From positions 3,053,001-3,117,000 of the forward strand of contig JAJFZO010000579.1 in NCBI GenBank assembly GCA_021397835.1: a stretch of DNA of 64,000 bases, read 5' to 3'. The translations under genes were made by a program, and so were the position numbers. Below, in pieces: positions 23,224-33,242 of this stretch. Below the pieces are notes generated by a model that saw only the letters and a program-made list of their open reading frames with translations, did not search any database and was not told where the DNA came from. The number at the start of each line of letters is the position of its first letter. Position 1 is the stretch's first letter. The DNA comes from Moringa oleifera (taxonomy: Eukaryota > Streptophyta > Magnoliopsida > Brassicales > Moringaceae).

Positions 23224-25681
23224 TTGTTAGTAAGGTGTTTTATTTCCTAGATATCCTTAGCAAAGAAGACCTATTTTTTTACTTTATTAAGTTATTTAAA
23301 TTTTGAATAAGAATAATCTTTTACTGTGAATTTTAGATAAGAATAATTTTTAGTTTGAATTTTGAATTTAGATTTTAGGATACTAGATAAACACAATTTT
23401 CATTTTTTGTTGTTTATATTTTTCTTATAAATAGGACATCTATCAATGAAACAATGCAAGTAATTCAAAGCAAATTCCAAGCAATTTTAAGCTTTAAGAG
23501 TTTTATCTTTTTTTTTTCTATATTCTTCATCTTCTTTCAAAAATCCAACAAAGTGCTATCAACAAAGTGGTACAAGAGCTATTATCTTGAGGGACTTGTA
23601 AGATTGAAAAATCTTAAATACAATCTCTAAAAGCTTCCTACTTATATCTTCGAAACAAAAACTTACACTCAACGAATTCAAAAAACTGATTTACAACAAT
23701 TGCATCTCCAATATTTGATAGCATAAACTATCAAATGTGGGTAGTTAGAATGAAAACTTACCTTAATGTAAATAATTTATTGGAAGCTGTTGAACAAGTA
23801 TAAAAAGCTTAAGCCTTGTCAGAAAATTCAACTTTTGCATAAATCAAAAACCAAAAAGAGAGAAAACAAAAAAAAAAATCAAAAGAAAGAGTAACATTAT
23901 TTTTAGTAGTTTCATCAATCATATTTATCAAAATAATGATACTAAAAATAGTCAAAAAAAATTAAAATTTTTTGAAGTAAGAGTATGAAGAGAATGAAAG
24001 GGTTAAAAGAATGCAAGTGCTAAATTTGATCTGACAATTTAAGATGCAAAAAATGGAGGAATCAAAATCAATCGAGGAATATTTTGATGGGCTTCACAAT
24101 ATAGTTAACAAAGTAAGACTCCTTATTATTGACTTTTTTAATTCTAGAATTGTTCAAAAGATCTTAGTTACAATTCTTAAAAAATTTATTTTTGGAAAAC
24201 TCTAAAGATATGTCAAGTATTACCTTGGTAGAATTTTGAACGCACTACAGGCACAAGAACAAAATAGGCTCACCAAGAAAGCTTAGTAAATGGTGCTTTT
24301 CAAGCTAAATCCCAAAACAACCATGGGAAAAAAATAATAAAAATTGGCAAAAATAAAAACAAGTATGAAATTTCTGCAAGTAACAACAAAAATAATCAAA
24401 GCAGTAACAATTAAATCTTTCTACCTTACCCCTACTACAAAAAAGCTAATCATGCACAAAATAAGTGTTGGTGGAGGCCAGATGTAAGATGTCACAAGTA
24501 TGATTAGTTAATACATGTAAAAAAAAACAAATTCTAATAACAATAAGGAGAAGCCAAAAATATTTTTGAACAACTTCAAGAGGAGGAATTATTTGTAGCA
24601 TCGTACTTTGCTACCAATAACTTCCTAAAAAGTTAGCTTAGCTTCTAAATAGTGATTGTACAAAACACATGACTTACGATCAAAAGTTTTTTAAATAACC
24701 TGACAAAACTACCATTTCCAAAGTCAAAATTGAAATGGAACATATCTTGCGGTAAAAAGTAACAAAATAGTACCAATAAAAAGTTACATAAGTTTGGAAT
24801 TAATTTTTAATGTTATATATATATATATATATTTGAAATTAATTAAAATCTTTTGAGTGTTTGTTAGCTCTTGAAAAAAAATATATAAAATACTATTTGA
24901 GGGTAATCATTGTTTGTTTACTGATGCGCAGTATAAAGAGGTGTTTAAAGTCTAAATGAAAGATAAAACATTTACCTTGAATATGATGGAAGAGGAATAA
25001 AATGTAGTACATAAAGAAGACAACAACACAATATTAAGGTATTTTTATCTTAAGGCCTTAAAGAAGAATACTCTTAGAGAAAACTTGTCTAAATTAAAAG
25101 ATGAGCTTCTTAAATGTATATTAGCCATTTATAGCATGCTATGACTGTAGACCAAGGAGGGTAAAATTTCAACACATTTCAAATTAAAACTCCAATTCCT
25201 AAGAGAAATACAAAAAAAAAAAAAAAAGGAAAAAAATCCAAATCTAATGCAAAACAAAAAATTAAAAATATTGACATCCCTGTAAAGGTACTTTCAAAAA
25301 TTAGATATGAATTTCTCAAGAAATGACTTGGTAAATGCAGCAAAAACAATAAGGAGAAGTGTTAGTAAAATGCTTTATTTGTTATATATCCTCAACAAAG
25401 AAGACCTATTCATTTTTCTTAACATGTAATTTGAATTTTGGATAAGAGTAACTTTTAATTTGAATTTTAAATAGGATAATTCTTAGTTTAAATTTTAAAT
25501 TTAGATTTTAGAATATTTAAAAAAACACAATTTTAGTTTTTGATTGTTCATTATTTCTTATAAATAAGACCTCCATTAATGAAAGTATGCAATCAATTCG
25601 AAGCAAATTTCAAGTAATTTGAAACTTCAAAAGTTCTATCTTTTTGTCTATTATTCTTCATTTCCTCTCAAAAACCCAACA
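23224..25681 (+). mobile_element. internally deleted Ty1/copia-type element with two LTRs
   Basis: The left LTR is 23224-23550 and the right LTR is 25360-25681; both begin TGTTAGTAA and end CCAACA. After the left LTR comes a decayed primer site (AAGTGGTACAAGAGCT). Gag-like pieces follow, such as YQMWVVRMKTYL and IEEYFDGLHNIVNKVRLL in broken frames, and a knuckle-like patch near 24470. A purine tract, AATAAGGAGAAG, lies just before the right LTR. RT, RNase H and integrase are absent, so it is non-autonomous and dead. The right LTR is again followed by a primer-site-like AGTGCGATCAAAGCC, suggesting a former tandem of LTR units. Confidence 0.75.
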
Positions 25682-25704
25682 AAGTGCGATCAAAGCCAAC
25701 AAAG

Positions 25705-26950
25705 ATATGTATGTGATTTGGTGCTAATTGGAGTTGCTAATTATTTAGTAGAACAGAACCTGCAAACAACTTGTGCAAAGGACAAAGGCCAAATGCCCTG
25801 CAAAATAGTAACTTAGGACATAATTATGTTTAATGAGGATCACTGTCACCATTTTACCTTTAAGGTATAGAGAGTTGTCTTGGGTCTAAACTCAGCAACT
25901 GTTGCTCTTAGACAAAGAAACATCAACCTAGAAACAAGTCCAGAAGTGAATGGTATTATTTTATGCAAAGAAGCAGAGCCTCTACAAAGCCACTATCTAA
26001 GAATATAAAAAGGATGATCTTCGCTATTTGAGCACTAGTTATGTTGTTTCTCCATGTGAACGATGTTTGAGCAATTCATGTCATTCACTCAAAGATATCA
26101 CAGCAATGACAAAGTCATTAAGCTGCTCAAAAACATTTAAGAATAAGGCCAAATTCAACAGCACTGTGCACAAAACATTTGAAGACAGAATTTGAAACTG
26201 GGTTTGGTAGAGTGTGGTAGAGCAACCACAATGTATGGGTGATGGTAGAAAGCCTTGGTAGCAAGCTACATATATCCAGACCACATCCTTGAAAAATAAA
26301 AGGAATATAATGTGGATGGATGTGGTTGGATGTATCTCCTAATGAGAATATGATTACCTGAATAGTATCAGCTAGTGAGACTTAATGATAATCCATGATG
26401 AGAAGATCAGTACATGGGCCTAAAATCTCTTTCCCTTTCAACTTTTCGGTATGCTACATACATAGCCTAATACATATTAATAGCACTACCACTATGGACA
26501 GTACAAAATGTATTTAGTTAGAGTAGGTCACTTCTCTTTTCTTTTATTTTTTTTCTCAGGATTGGGCTCTTCAAAGCTTTTCTCCGATCATCTAGCTGCT
26601 TTGCTATTTCAACATTTTTGTATTGAGACATAGAACTTGCCTGATTTATATAGGATAAACTACAGCTTAGTGGAGTATGTGTTACATCTTTTGTTTGCCG
26701 AACAGCCTTGCATCTCTTACTTTGACGGCCAATAATCGGCTATTAAACTGCTGGAGACGTCAACCAAATGTCCAGGAATAAATTTCCTGAATCCATATCA
26801 ATCATTTAATGTACTGGGAGCTTTGCACCCCTGAACTCCACTCCATAAATCATTTCATTCCCCAAGCTGCAATGCTCTCTCATCTTCATATCATAAGAAT
26901 AACAATTCTAATCATTTTCCAGACAACCAACTAAAAGGCAAAGAAGCACA
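25705..26950. repeat. left-hand relic of the snRNA array (spacer plus U2-like debris)
   Basis: From about 25715 the sequence matches the spacer between U5 and U1 in the module at 39.89-40.0 kb (AATTGGAGT.GCTAATT, GGACAAAG, CCCTGCAAA, AGTAACT). At about 26203-26285 a patch with AAGC.AGTAGCAAGCTAC wording is a strongly decayed U2 3' half on the minus strand. The block at 26662-26785 matches 11.5-11.65 kb. The junction with the copia LTR falls within about 25 bases of 25700. Confidence 0.65.
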
Positions 26951-27012
26951 ATACGTAAACAAACAAAAAAAAATGCAACACAAACAGAAGGTAAAAATTA
27001 AAACTAGAATTG

Positions 27013-27208
27013 GTAGGGAAGCGCCAGGCCCGTGCAGCAGTGCAACGCATGGGCGACGCTTGAAGAGCCCAGTAGCAAGCTACTGTATGGCTCTTCTCCC
27101 TCAAAAAATTAATTTAATATCATGTGAGTCAATGACCCACGTATCAGATATTAAACTGATAAGAACAGATACTACACTTGATCTTAGCCAAAAGGCCGAG
27201 AAAGGTAT
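27013..27208 (-). ncRNA. U2: U2 spliceosomal snRNA (copy 1)
   Basis: The 196-nt minus-strand sequence starts ATACCTTTCTCGGCC and carries the U2 core: stem-loop I, the branch-site-pairing GTGTAGTATCTG, TTATCAGTTTAATATCTGAT, a stem-loop II, an Sm site (AATTTTTTG) and a 3' stem ending near GGCGC. U2 RNA pairs with the intron branch point in the spliceosome. A TATA box (TATAAAA, 27234-27240) and a USE (ACCCCACATCG, 27273-27283) lie upstream, separated by about 32 bp, which is the Pol II spacing of plant snRNA genes. A 3'-box-like CAATTCTAGTTTTAA follows the 3' end. It looks functional. The ends are inferred from the usual plant U2 length. Confidence 0.92.
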
Positions 27209-27283
27209 GAGTTGCTCTGTTTCTTTGCTTCTGTTTTATAACGTGTCTTTCAGTCTCCCCTCTGTAGCTATTCGATGTGGGGT
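27209..27283 (-). promoter_or_regulatory. U2 copy 1 promoter: USE and TATA box
   Basis: USE at 27273-27283 (minus strand ACCCCACATCG, one base from the RTCCCACATCG consensus) and TATAAAA at 27234-27240. The spacing of about 32 bp fits RNA polymerase II-type plant snRNA promoters. Confidence 0.85.
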
Positions 27284-27872
27284 AAATGCTTACAGATAAG
27301 TGATAAACGGTGGCACAAGTTCACAGACACAATCCCTGACATTGTTATTGTTTGTAGTTCATTGTCCATAGTTTAGAACCAAACATGTGAAAAGAAAAAA
27401 CAGTTCTTTATATTTAGAACAAATACTTGACAGAAACTTTATGACCAGCATAATATAAATAAAATCTATGCATAAGGGCATGCCTAACTGAGAGGTAGGC
27501 AGAGGAGGTGACTTTCCATTTGGTTCTGAGGTGCAACTTCCTCCTCTTCACCACTCGAACTTTTGCAGAGAGTTGCATGGCAAGATCTTCTTCGGTCACT
27601 GAAATAACAAGGCTCGCCAGAAGAGGTCAGAAATTGAAGTTTCAGGGCTTTGCTTGTAAAGGGTTCTTCCAAAATGCTAAAGGCCTGACCTGAGGTCCAA
27701 GAAACAAGAAATGTTCTGCAGTCACGTTGAGTGACACAGATTGCTAAAGCATCGCCAATGCTACCACTTCTATATTTAATGTCCATGATTTTGCTAATAA
27801 GGAAATGAAAATAAGCTATTCGAAGGCAACCAGTTATACAAGGAGGAAACAAAAGCTTTGAATAGAATTGGT

Positions 27873-27917
27873 AGGGGGCCATTCTCTTAAGGAACAACCC
27901 GCCAACAATAGGAGTAT
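27873..27917 (-). pseudogene. U5 snRNA 3' fragment at a recombination junction
   Basis: This matches only the 3' terminal stem and Sm region of U5 (minus strand ATACTCCTATTGTTGGCGGG-like). The match stops at 27917 exactly where sequence from the leader of the next module begins (CTCAGGCTTTTTCC, also at about 38259 and 44562). The fragment records loss of the rest of U5, U1 and the following spacer between two modules. Confidence 0.8.
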
Positions 27918-28377
27918 CTCAGGCTTTTTCCATTTCTCTTCTATAACGGATAGCAGCAAAGTATCTCAATGTAGATATACAATCATACAGGCCATGATCC
28001 CCACAAGCAACAGTGCTAGTGCCTGGGGATCATGTACATTTCCTCGTCTACCTTTAGCTGAATGTGCAATGAACTTAATTCTATAACTTCACTGTATTAA
28101 TTTTTAGTTACTGGCTACATTTCATAGAAAGAAATTGTATGCCTTGTAACATTTCTATTAGGTATGCAACTTTAGGCTTCAGCAGATGTGACAACATTTA
28201 ATTCCTTGATCTGTCATCCATCTGGTTAAACACATGGTAGATTGATATATTCATAATTAATCCAAGTTGTACTCAACTTACAGTCAAACAAAAAGAAACA
28301 GAAGACGAACTGGGAGCAATAAGGACATAATAATATTCCGTCAAGCAGTTATCAGAGAGACATTAAAACTAAAATTG
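27918..28377. repeat. module leader, repeated at 38.26-38.65 and 44.56-44.93 kb
   Basis: Sequence such as CCATTTCTCTTCT, GTAGATATACAATCA, GGCCATGATC.CCACAAGC and CAGCAGATGTGACA occurs in the same order before each of three U2 genes. It contains no gene. It marks the left part of each duplicated module. Confidence 0.8.
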
Positions 28378-28574
28378 GTAGGGCTGCGCCAGGCCTGTTC
28401 CGTCGTGCAACGCATGGGCGACATTTGAAGAGCCCAGTAGCGAGCTACTGTGGTGGCTCTTTCCCCAACAAAAAGTATTGCAATGTCATGTGGGCCGATG
28501 ACCCACATATCAGATATTAAACTGATAAGAACAGGTACTACACTTTTATCTTAGCCGAAGGCCGAGAAAGGTAT
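28378..28574 (-). pseudogene. U2: U2 snRNA (copy 2), probably inactive variant
   Basis: This is nearly full length (197 nt). The GTGTAGTA core is present and stem-loop II pairs well. Several conserved positions are changed: stem-loop I reads CGGCCTTCGGCT with a shortened loop, the AAGATCAAG before the branch-site region has become AAGATAAAAG, and the Sm region reads ACTTTTTG. Upstream the TATA box is kept (TATAAAA, about 28601-28607), but the USE position (about 28638-28648) reads TTCTCACGACG, far from consensus. I infer a promoter-dead, decaying copy, though a divergent expressed variant cannot be excluded. Confidence 0.75.
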
Positions 28575-29157
28575 GAATTGTTCTGCTTCTTTGCTTCTCT
28601 TTTATAATGTATCTTTCAATCTTCCCTCTGTAGCTATTCGTCGTGAGAAAAATGCTTAGCCCAAAGCGTTACCAGCAGATAAGTGATCAACAAAGGCACA
28701 GGTTCACAAAGAAGACACAATCCCTGACATTAATTGTTACTGAATGGAGTTTTGCATTCATAGTTTACAACCAAACATGTGAAGGAAACACGCAGTTCTG
28801 CATAGCTGAAGCATTCTGAGCAGCAGTATATAAATCAAGACCCTACAAATCTATGCATAACTGAGAAATAGGCAGAGTTGGTTTGAAAGAGCTCTTTGCC
28901 AAACTTCAATGACAGAAAACCACTAGAATGTTTTCACAGAGTTGCATAGCAAATATGCAGGCAAGATCTTCAGTCTCACTAGAGGGGTCGAAGGTGGAAG
29001 GTGGAAGGTGCAAGGTGCTTTTGCTTTGAAAGAGCTCTTCCCAAATAACATGTCACTCAGTTCCAAGAAAGAAGAGTCTGTCATATTAAGTTTAACGTGT
29101 TCTGCAGTAATGTTGAGTAACGTTTTTCAGTAAAAAAAAGCTTTAAATAGATTTGGT

Positions 29158-29281
29158 AGGAGGCTGCCCTTTTTCAGGGCAACCCTTCCAAAAATTGGAG
29201 TATGCCGCTTAAAGCGGAGAGCACACGGTATTCTTTAGTAAAAGGCGAAAGAATAGTTCGCTTTGTACTCACCGCGCGGCT
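29158..29281 (-). ncRNA. U5: U5 spliceosomal snRNA (copy 1)
   Basis: The minus strand begins AGCCGCGCGGTGAG and carries the invariant U5 loop I (CGCCTTTTACTAAAG) within its stem, then an Sm site AATTTTTGG and a 3' stem-loop built on GGGTTGCCCTGAAAAAGGGC. U5 loop I holds the exons during splicing. Upstream are a TATA-like TATTAA at about -30 and a perfect USE (GTCCCACATCG, 29352-29362) 71-81 bases upstream, about 34 bp from the TATA. A CAAATCTATTTAAAG block just after the gene resembles a plant 3' box and recurs after the other U5 copies. It looks functional. Confidence 0.92.
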
Positions 29282-29806
<525 letters not shown>

Positions 29807-30417
29807 CATTCCATAGTACATTAAGGCTTCTCTAGTTTGTGTTGTAGCGTGACGGATCTCAAGTGTCAAACTGTTGGTGATTCTTTCATCGTCGTCATAT
29901 AGCTGTTCAGATATGGAATCTGCATTCTAAGTTGTCTGTAATCTGGCATCTGCCGTCTCATATCCTTGCAGATGAACAATCTTATCATTTTTGTGAAAGA
30001 ATCAAGCACCTATGAAGGAAACCATAGTTATCAACTACTGAACGCATATAACAAAGAATCATCCTTCTCATCATTGTTTATTGTTGTTTTGGTTACTACG
30101 GAAATTTGAGGGGGTCAGGCACCACTGTTTCTGTATGCAACCATGAGACAGGTTTCAGAGTTGAAGCAGAGAAATTGCATCAAAAGGCCAAAAACTCTTT
30201 GAAGAGGTTGCCAGCTCTGACTCTCATGTAAGCTTTTGCCTTTTTCTAGACATCATCTTAGAGATGATGTGAATATCAGTGCTGAGGCTATTTAGGGTCA
30301 ACGTACAACATATTTGCTCTGTTTGCTCTGCAATGGTTCACGGTAACTAAACAGTACAGAAACCAGGCTGCATTCATCTGGGTGAAAGGAAATCCTAACT
30401 ATCAAAACATTAGACTA

Positions 30418-30475
30418 AATTTGGGAGGGAGCTGTACCCTTTTACAGATTAGGCATCGCTTAAGCTTAATTATTA
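30418..30475 (-). pseudogene. decayed U5 3' relic
   Basis: AAATTTGGGAGGGAGCTGTACCC resembles the U5 3' end seen at 45.82 and 49.37 kb. Better-preserved versions at 41556-41625 and 50170-50225 support the reading. It lies at the same place downstream of U1 in each module. Confidence 0.45.
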
Positions 30476-30527
30476 ATCAGACAAGTGATCATGCAAATTG
30501 TTACAGCAGCGCCCCTGTTACTCCCAA

Positions 30528-33130
30528 TTTTTAAGAAAATAAAAACCCCCCAAAAAAAAAATTGTAGGCTTTGAGGTGTGAAAAACAGTCTTTTAAGGCA
30601 ATTATGCCTCTAGGATATAACAAAGCCACAAACTCTTTATTTATCAATAAATAGATACAAAAAGGTATTTATAAATAACACAACTCTTTAAAATAATATA
30701 AACTCTCTTTAAAAATGGTAAAAGTGCAAAATGTAAGTATTTTGATATATAAGATAATAAATATTTTTTCTAAAAGTATTTTAACTCTCCACCCTTTTGC
30801 ACTTATATTTCCTTTAAAATCTTTTCTCACCATCAATGTGGGATACTTAGTGTTCAAACATCACAAACTACAATGCCCCAGTAAGGTTGTAATGTTGCAC
30901 TAAATATTATACTTACCAGAAAGTATCTTTCCATTTAAACCTTCAATTGGTGTAGGTATTAAATTTTCAAAAGTGAAAAAGTATCAAATGAGTTAAACCA
31001 TTACTTCGAATAAAAAAATTCGAATATATCACACAATATTTTCCATTTCCTGTATAGGCTTTTCTTGCTTTAGCACTTATTAAGGCTATGTGCTAAACTT
31101 GGATTAATGAACATTTACAAACATAAACACATAATCTTTGCTTAGAGTGGCACCACTCTTATGTTTATAGGTGGAATTTTTCAAATGTGTTCACTGTACT
31201 AATACACTTCATAAAAAGCAAATCCCATTAAGAGTTATGCTCGTTAACCTACCTTATCGTAACAAATAGCACTAAATAAATCAAATGGGACTCACTTATT
31301 AGGTGCTAAACATATGCTAAAAGGTAATTTGTTAATTACCCATTAAACCTTCTATTTAGTTTATACTAATTTAAGGTTGGGTTACCATTACATGCATCTT
31401 ACAGTAAGGGTTTTAGTCCCATTCCGACTGAGGAATTTTTTACCATATTTTGAGGCAACCCTTTAGTAAGAGGATTTGCCAAATCATTTTCAAATCTCAC
31501 ATAAACTATGGTAATTATTTCATTTATTATCAGTTCAAGACTATATTGGTGCCTTATACTAATATGTCTAGACTTTTCATTGTAAATTTTACTATAAGCT
31601 TTAGATATGGTAGTCTCACTATCGCAATACAAGGAAATTGCTAGCATCGGTTGTGGCTACAGCTCAATGTGTAATAAAAGATTTCTCAGCCATTTAGCTT
31701 CCTTCCTATTGTTGCTGAGTGCTATGAATTTCGGATTTCATGGTTGAATGCATTTTGCAAGTTCACTTTTTTGAAACCCAATTTATAGCTCCTCCTTCAA
31801 GAGTGAATAACCAACCCGAAGTGGATTTGTTATCACCGGGACTTGTAATCCAACTTGCATAAAAAAATCCCTCTAGCGCTGTAAAAAAATAAGAATAAAA
31901 TAGACCAAACTTTTTTATTTTTTTTAAGATATCTTAAAAAATTCTACCATTTAAGAAAGTTGTCTTAATGTCCATTTGATTTACTTGTAGGTCCAAAATA
32001 TAGGCTATGTTATCCTTGCAACAAGTGCGTAGGTGTCAAAATAGTCAACACCTCCTTTTTGTGTGAATCACTTAGCAAACAATTTTACTTTAGATGTTTG
32101 TATTGTTTTACATGTATTGTTTTTCTTTCTAAACACCCACTTACAACCAATGGGTTTAGAACCTTTAGGTAAATCAACAAGAATCCAAGTATTATTTGAT
32201 AGCATTGAATCTATCTTATCATTTATAGCTTCTTTCTAAAATATGCTACATCCCTTGAAGAAATGGCTTCACTAAATGTCTTGGAATCACTTTCAACATT
32301 TAATACGATAGGAATCTTACTTAGTACTTTTGTTTTATCTCCCTCAACTAAAAATACTATAGCTTGAGAGGAAATAAAATCGGATGGAGAGACTTACCTT
32401 CCTTTTTCTTTGACTTTTCCTAAGTTTCAAAGAACTATCATTATCAACTTTCCTTTTCTCACTTGAACTAGGGTTAGAAAGTTCTTCATTTGAATTAAGA
32501 TCATTCATTGTGAGGGTAGGTTGATGCACCAAAGAATCTGAAATGAATTTATTTTGAAAAAATTCTGCGTGTATAAACTCAATAATAGCATTAGATTCTA
32601 AATTTAGAAGTCTATATGCCTTTGAATTTTGTGCATAACTGATAAAAACACTTTTAATTCCTCTAGGTCCTAACTTTGTTTTCTATGGATTGGGGACTTT
32701 ATAAAATGCTATGCGCCCTGACACTTTTAAATAACTGAAATTTGGTTTTCTACCATTCCAAATTTCATAAGGTACAACATGAAATTTTCTAAAAGGAATT
32801 CAATGATGTAAATGACATGCTGCTTATAATGTTTCACCCCATAAATTGAATGCTAATTTAGAATTCATTAGCGTGGCATTCACCGTTTCAACTAAAATTT
32901 TATTTTTTTCTTTCTGCTAGACCATTTTGTGAGGTGTGTAGGAGTAAAAGTTTGATGAATAATTCTATTTTCTTCACAAAATGTTGAGAATTCTAACGGA
33001 AAATATTTTCATTACAAAGAATTTTAATTCTTAAGTTAGTTTTAACTCTACCCTTTTGCACTTATAGCCCTTTAAAGCTCTTTTTCATCAACAGTATGGG
33101 CTACTTGTTCAAACATTACAGACTGTAACA
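30528..33130 (-). mobile_element. degenerate Ty1/copia element (module 1 insertion)
   Basis: The 3' LTR is 30528-30872 and is preceded by a polypurine tract (minus strand ACTGGGGCA). The 5' LTR is truncated to about 33040-33130 and begins TGTTACAGTC. The flanking bases CCCAA (30523-30527) and CCCAG (33131-33135) fit a 5-bp target duplication. The interior encodes broken copia pieces. Examples are RNase H (SKIYNEKSRHISIRHQYS, YVRFENDLANPLTKGLP; 31399-31647) and an integrase-linker stretch (SEKRKVDNDSSLKLRKS; 32344-32532). It is inactive. Confidence 0.85.
31399..31647 (-). pseudogene. copia RNase H C-terminal fragment
   Basis: The frame shows the copia RNase H end: CDSETTISKAYSKIYNEK, then the RHISIRHQY and ENDLANPLTKGLP motifs. 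The upstream RT is not in frame. Confidence 0.85.
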
Positions 33131-33166
33131 CCCAGCACCAGTAAGACACTTTATAGAACCAAAATT

Positions 33167-33242
33167 GGTAGGGATGCGCCAGGCCCAAGCATTAATGCAA
33201 CATTTGGACAATGCTTGACGAGCCCAGTAGCAAGCTACTATT
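33167..33242 (-). pseudogene. U2 snRNA 3'-half fragment
   Basis: The minus strand reads AGCTTGCTACTGGGCTCGTC and continues to GGGCCTGGCGCATCCC, which is the 3' half of U2. The 5' half is missing; AT-rich DNA follows from 33243. The same fragment, next to the same spacer, occurs at 50342-50433. Confidence 0.8.

Noticed and set aside
24813..24832. TA-rich runs here and at 36590, 36993 and 48370 as possible regulatory sites
   Set aside because: They are simple (TA)n microsatellites in AT-rich DNA.
27484..27897. A 137-codon minus-strand frame with protein-like composition
   Set aside because: Its start lies in the U5 3' fragment, and the matching spacers at 39.2-39.6 and 45.4-45.7 kb are broken by stops and deletions. 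It is best explained as spacer, not a gene.
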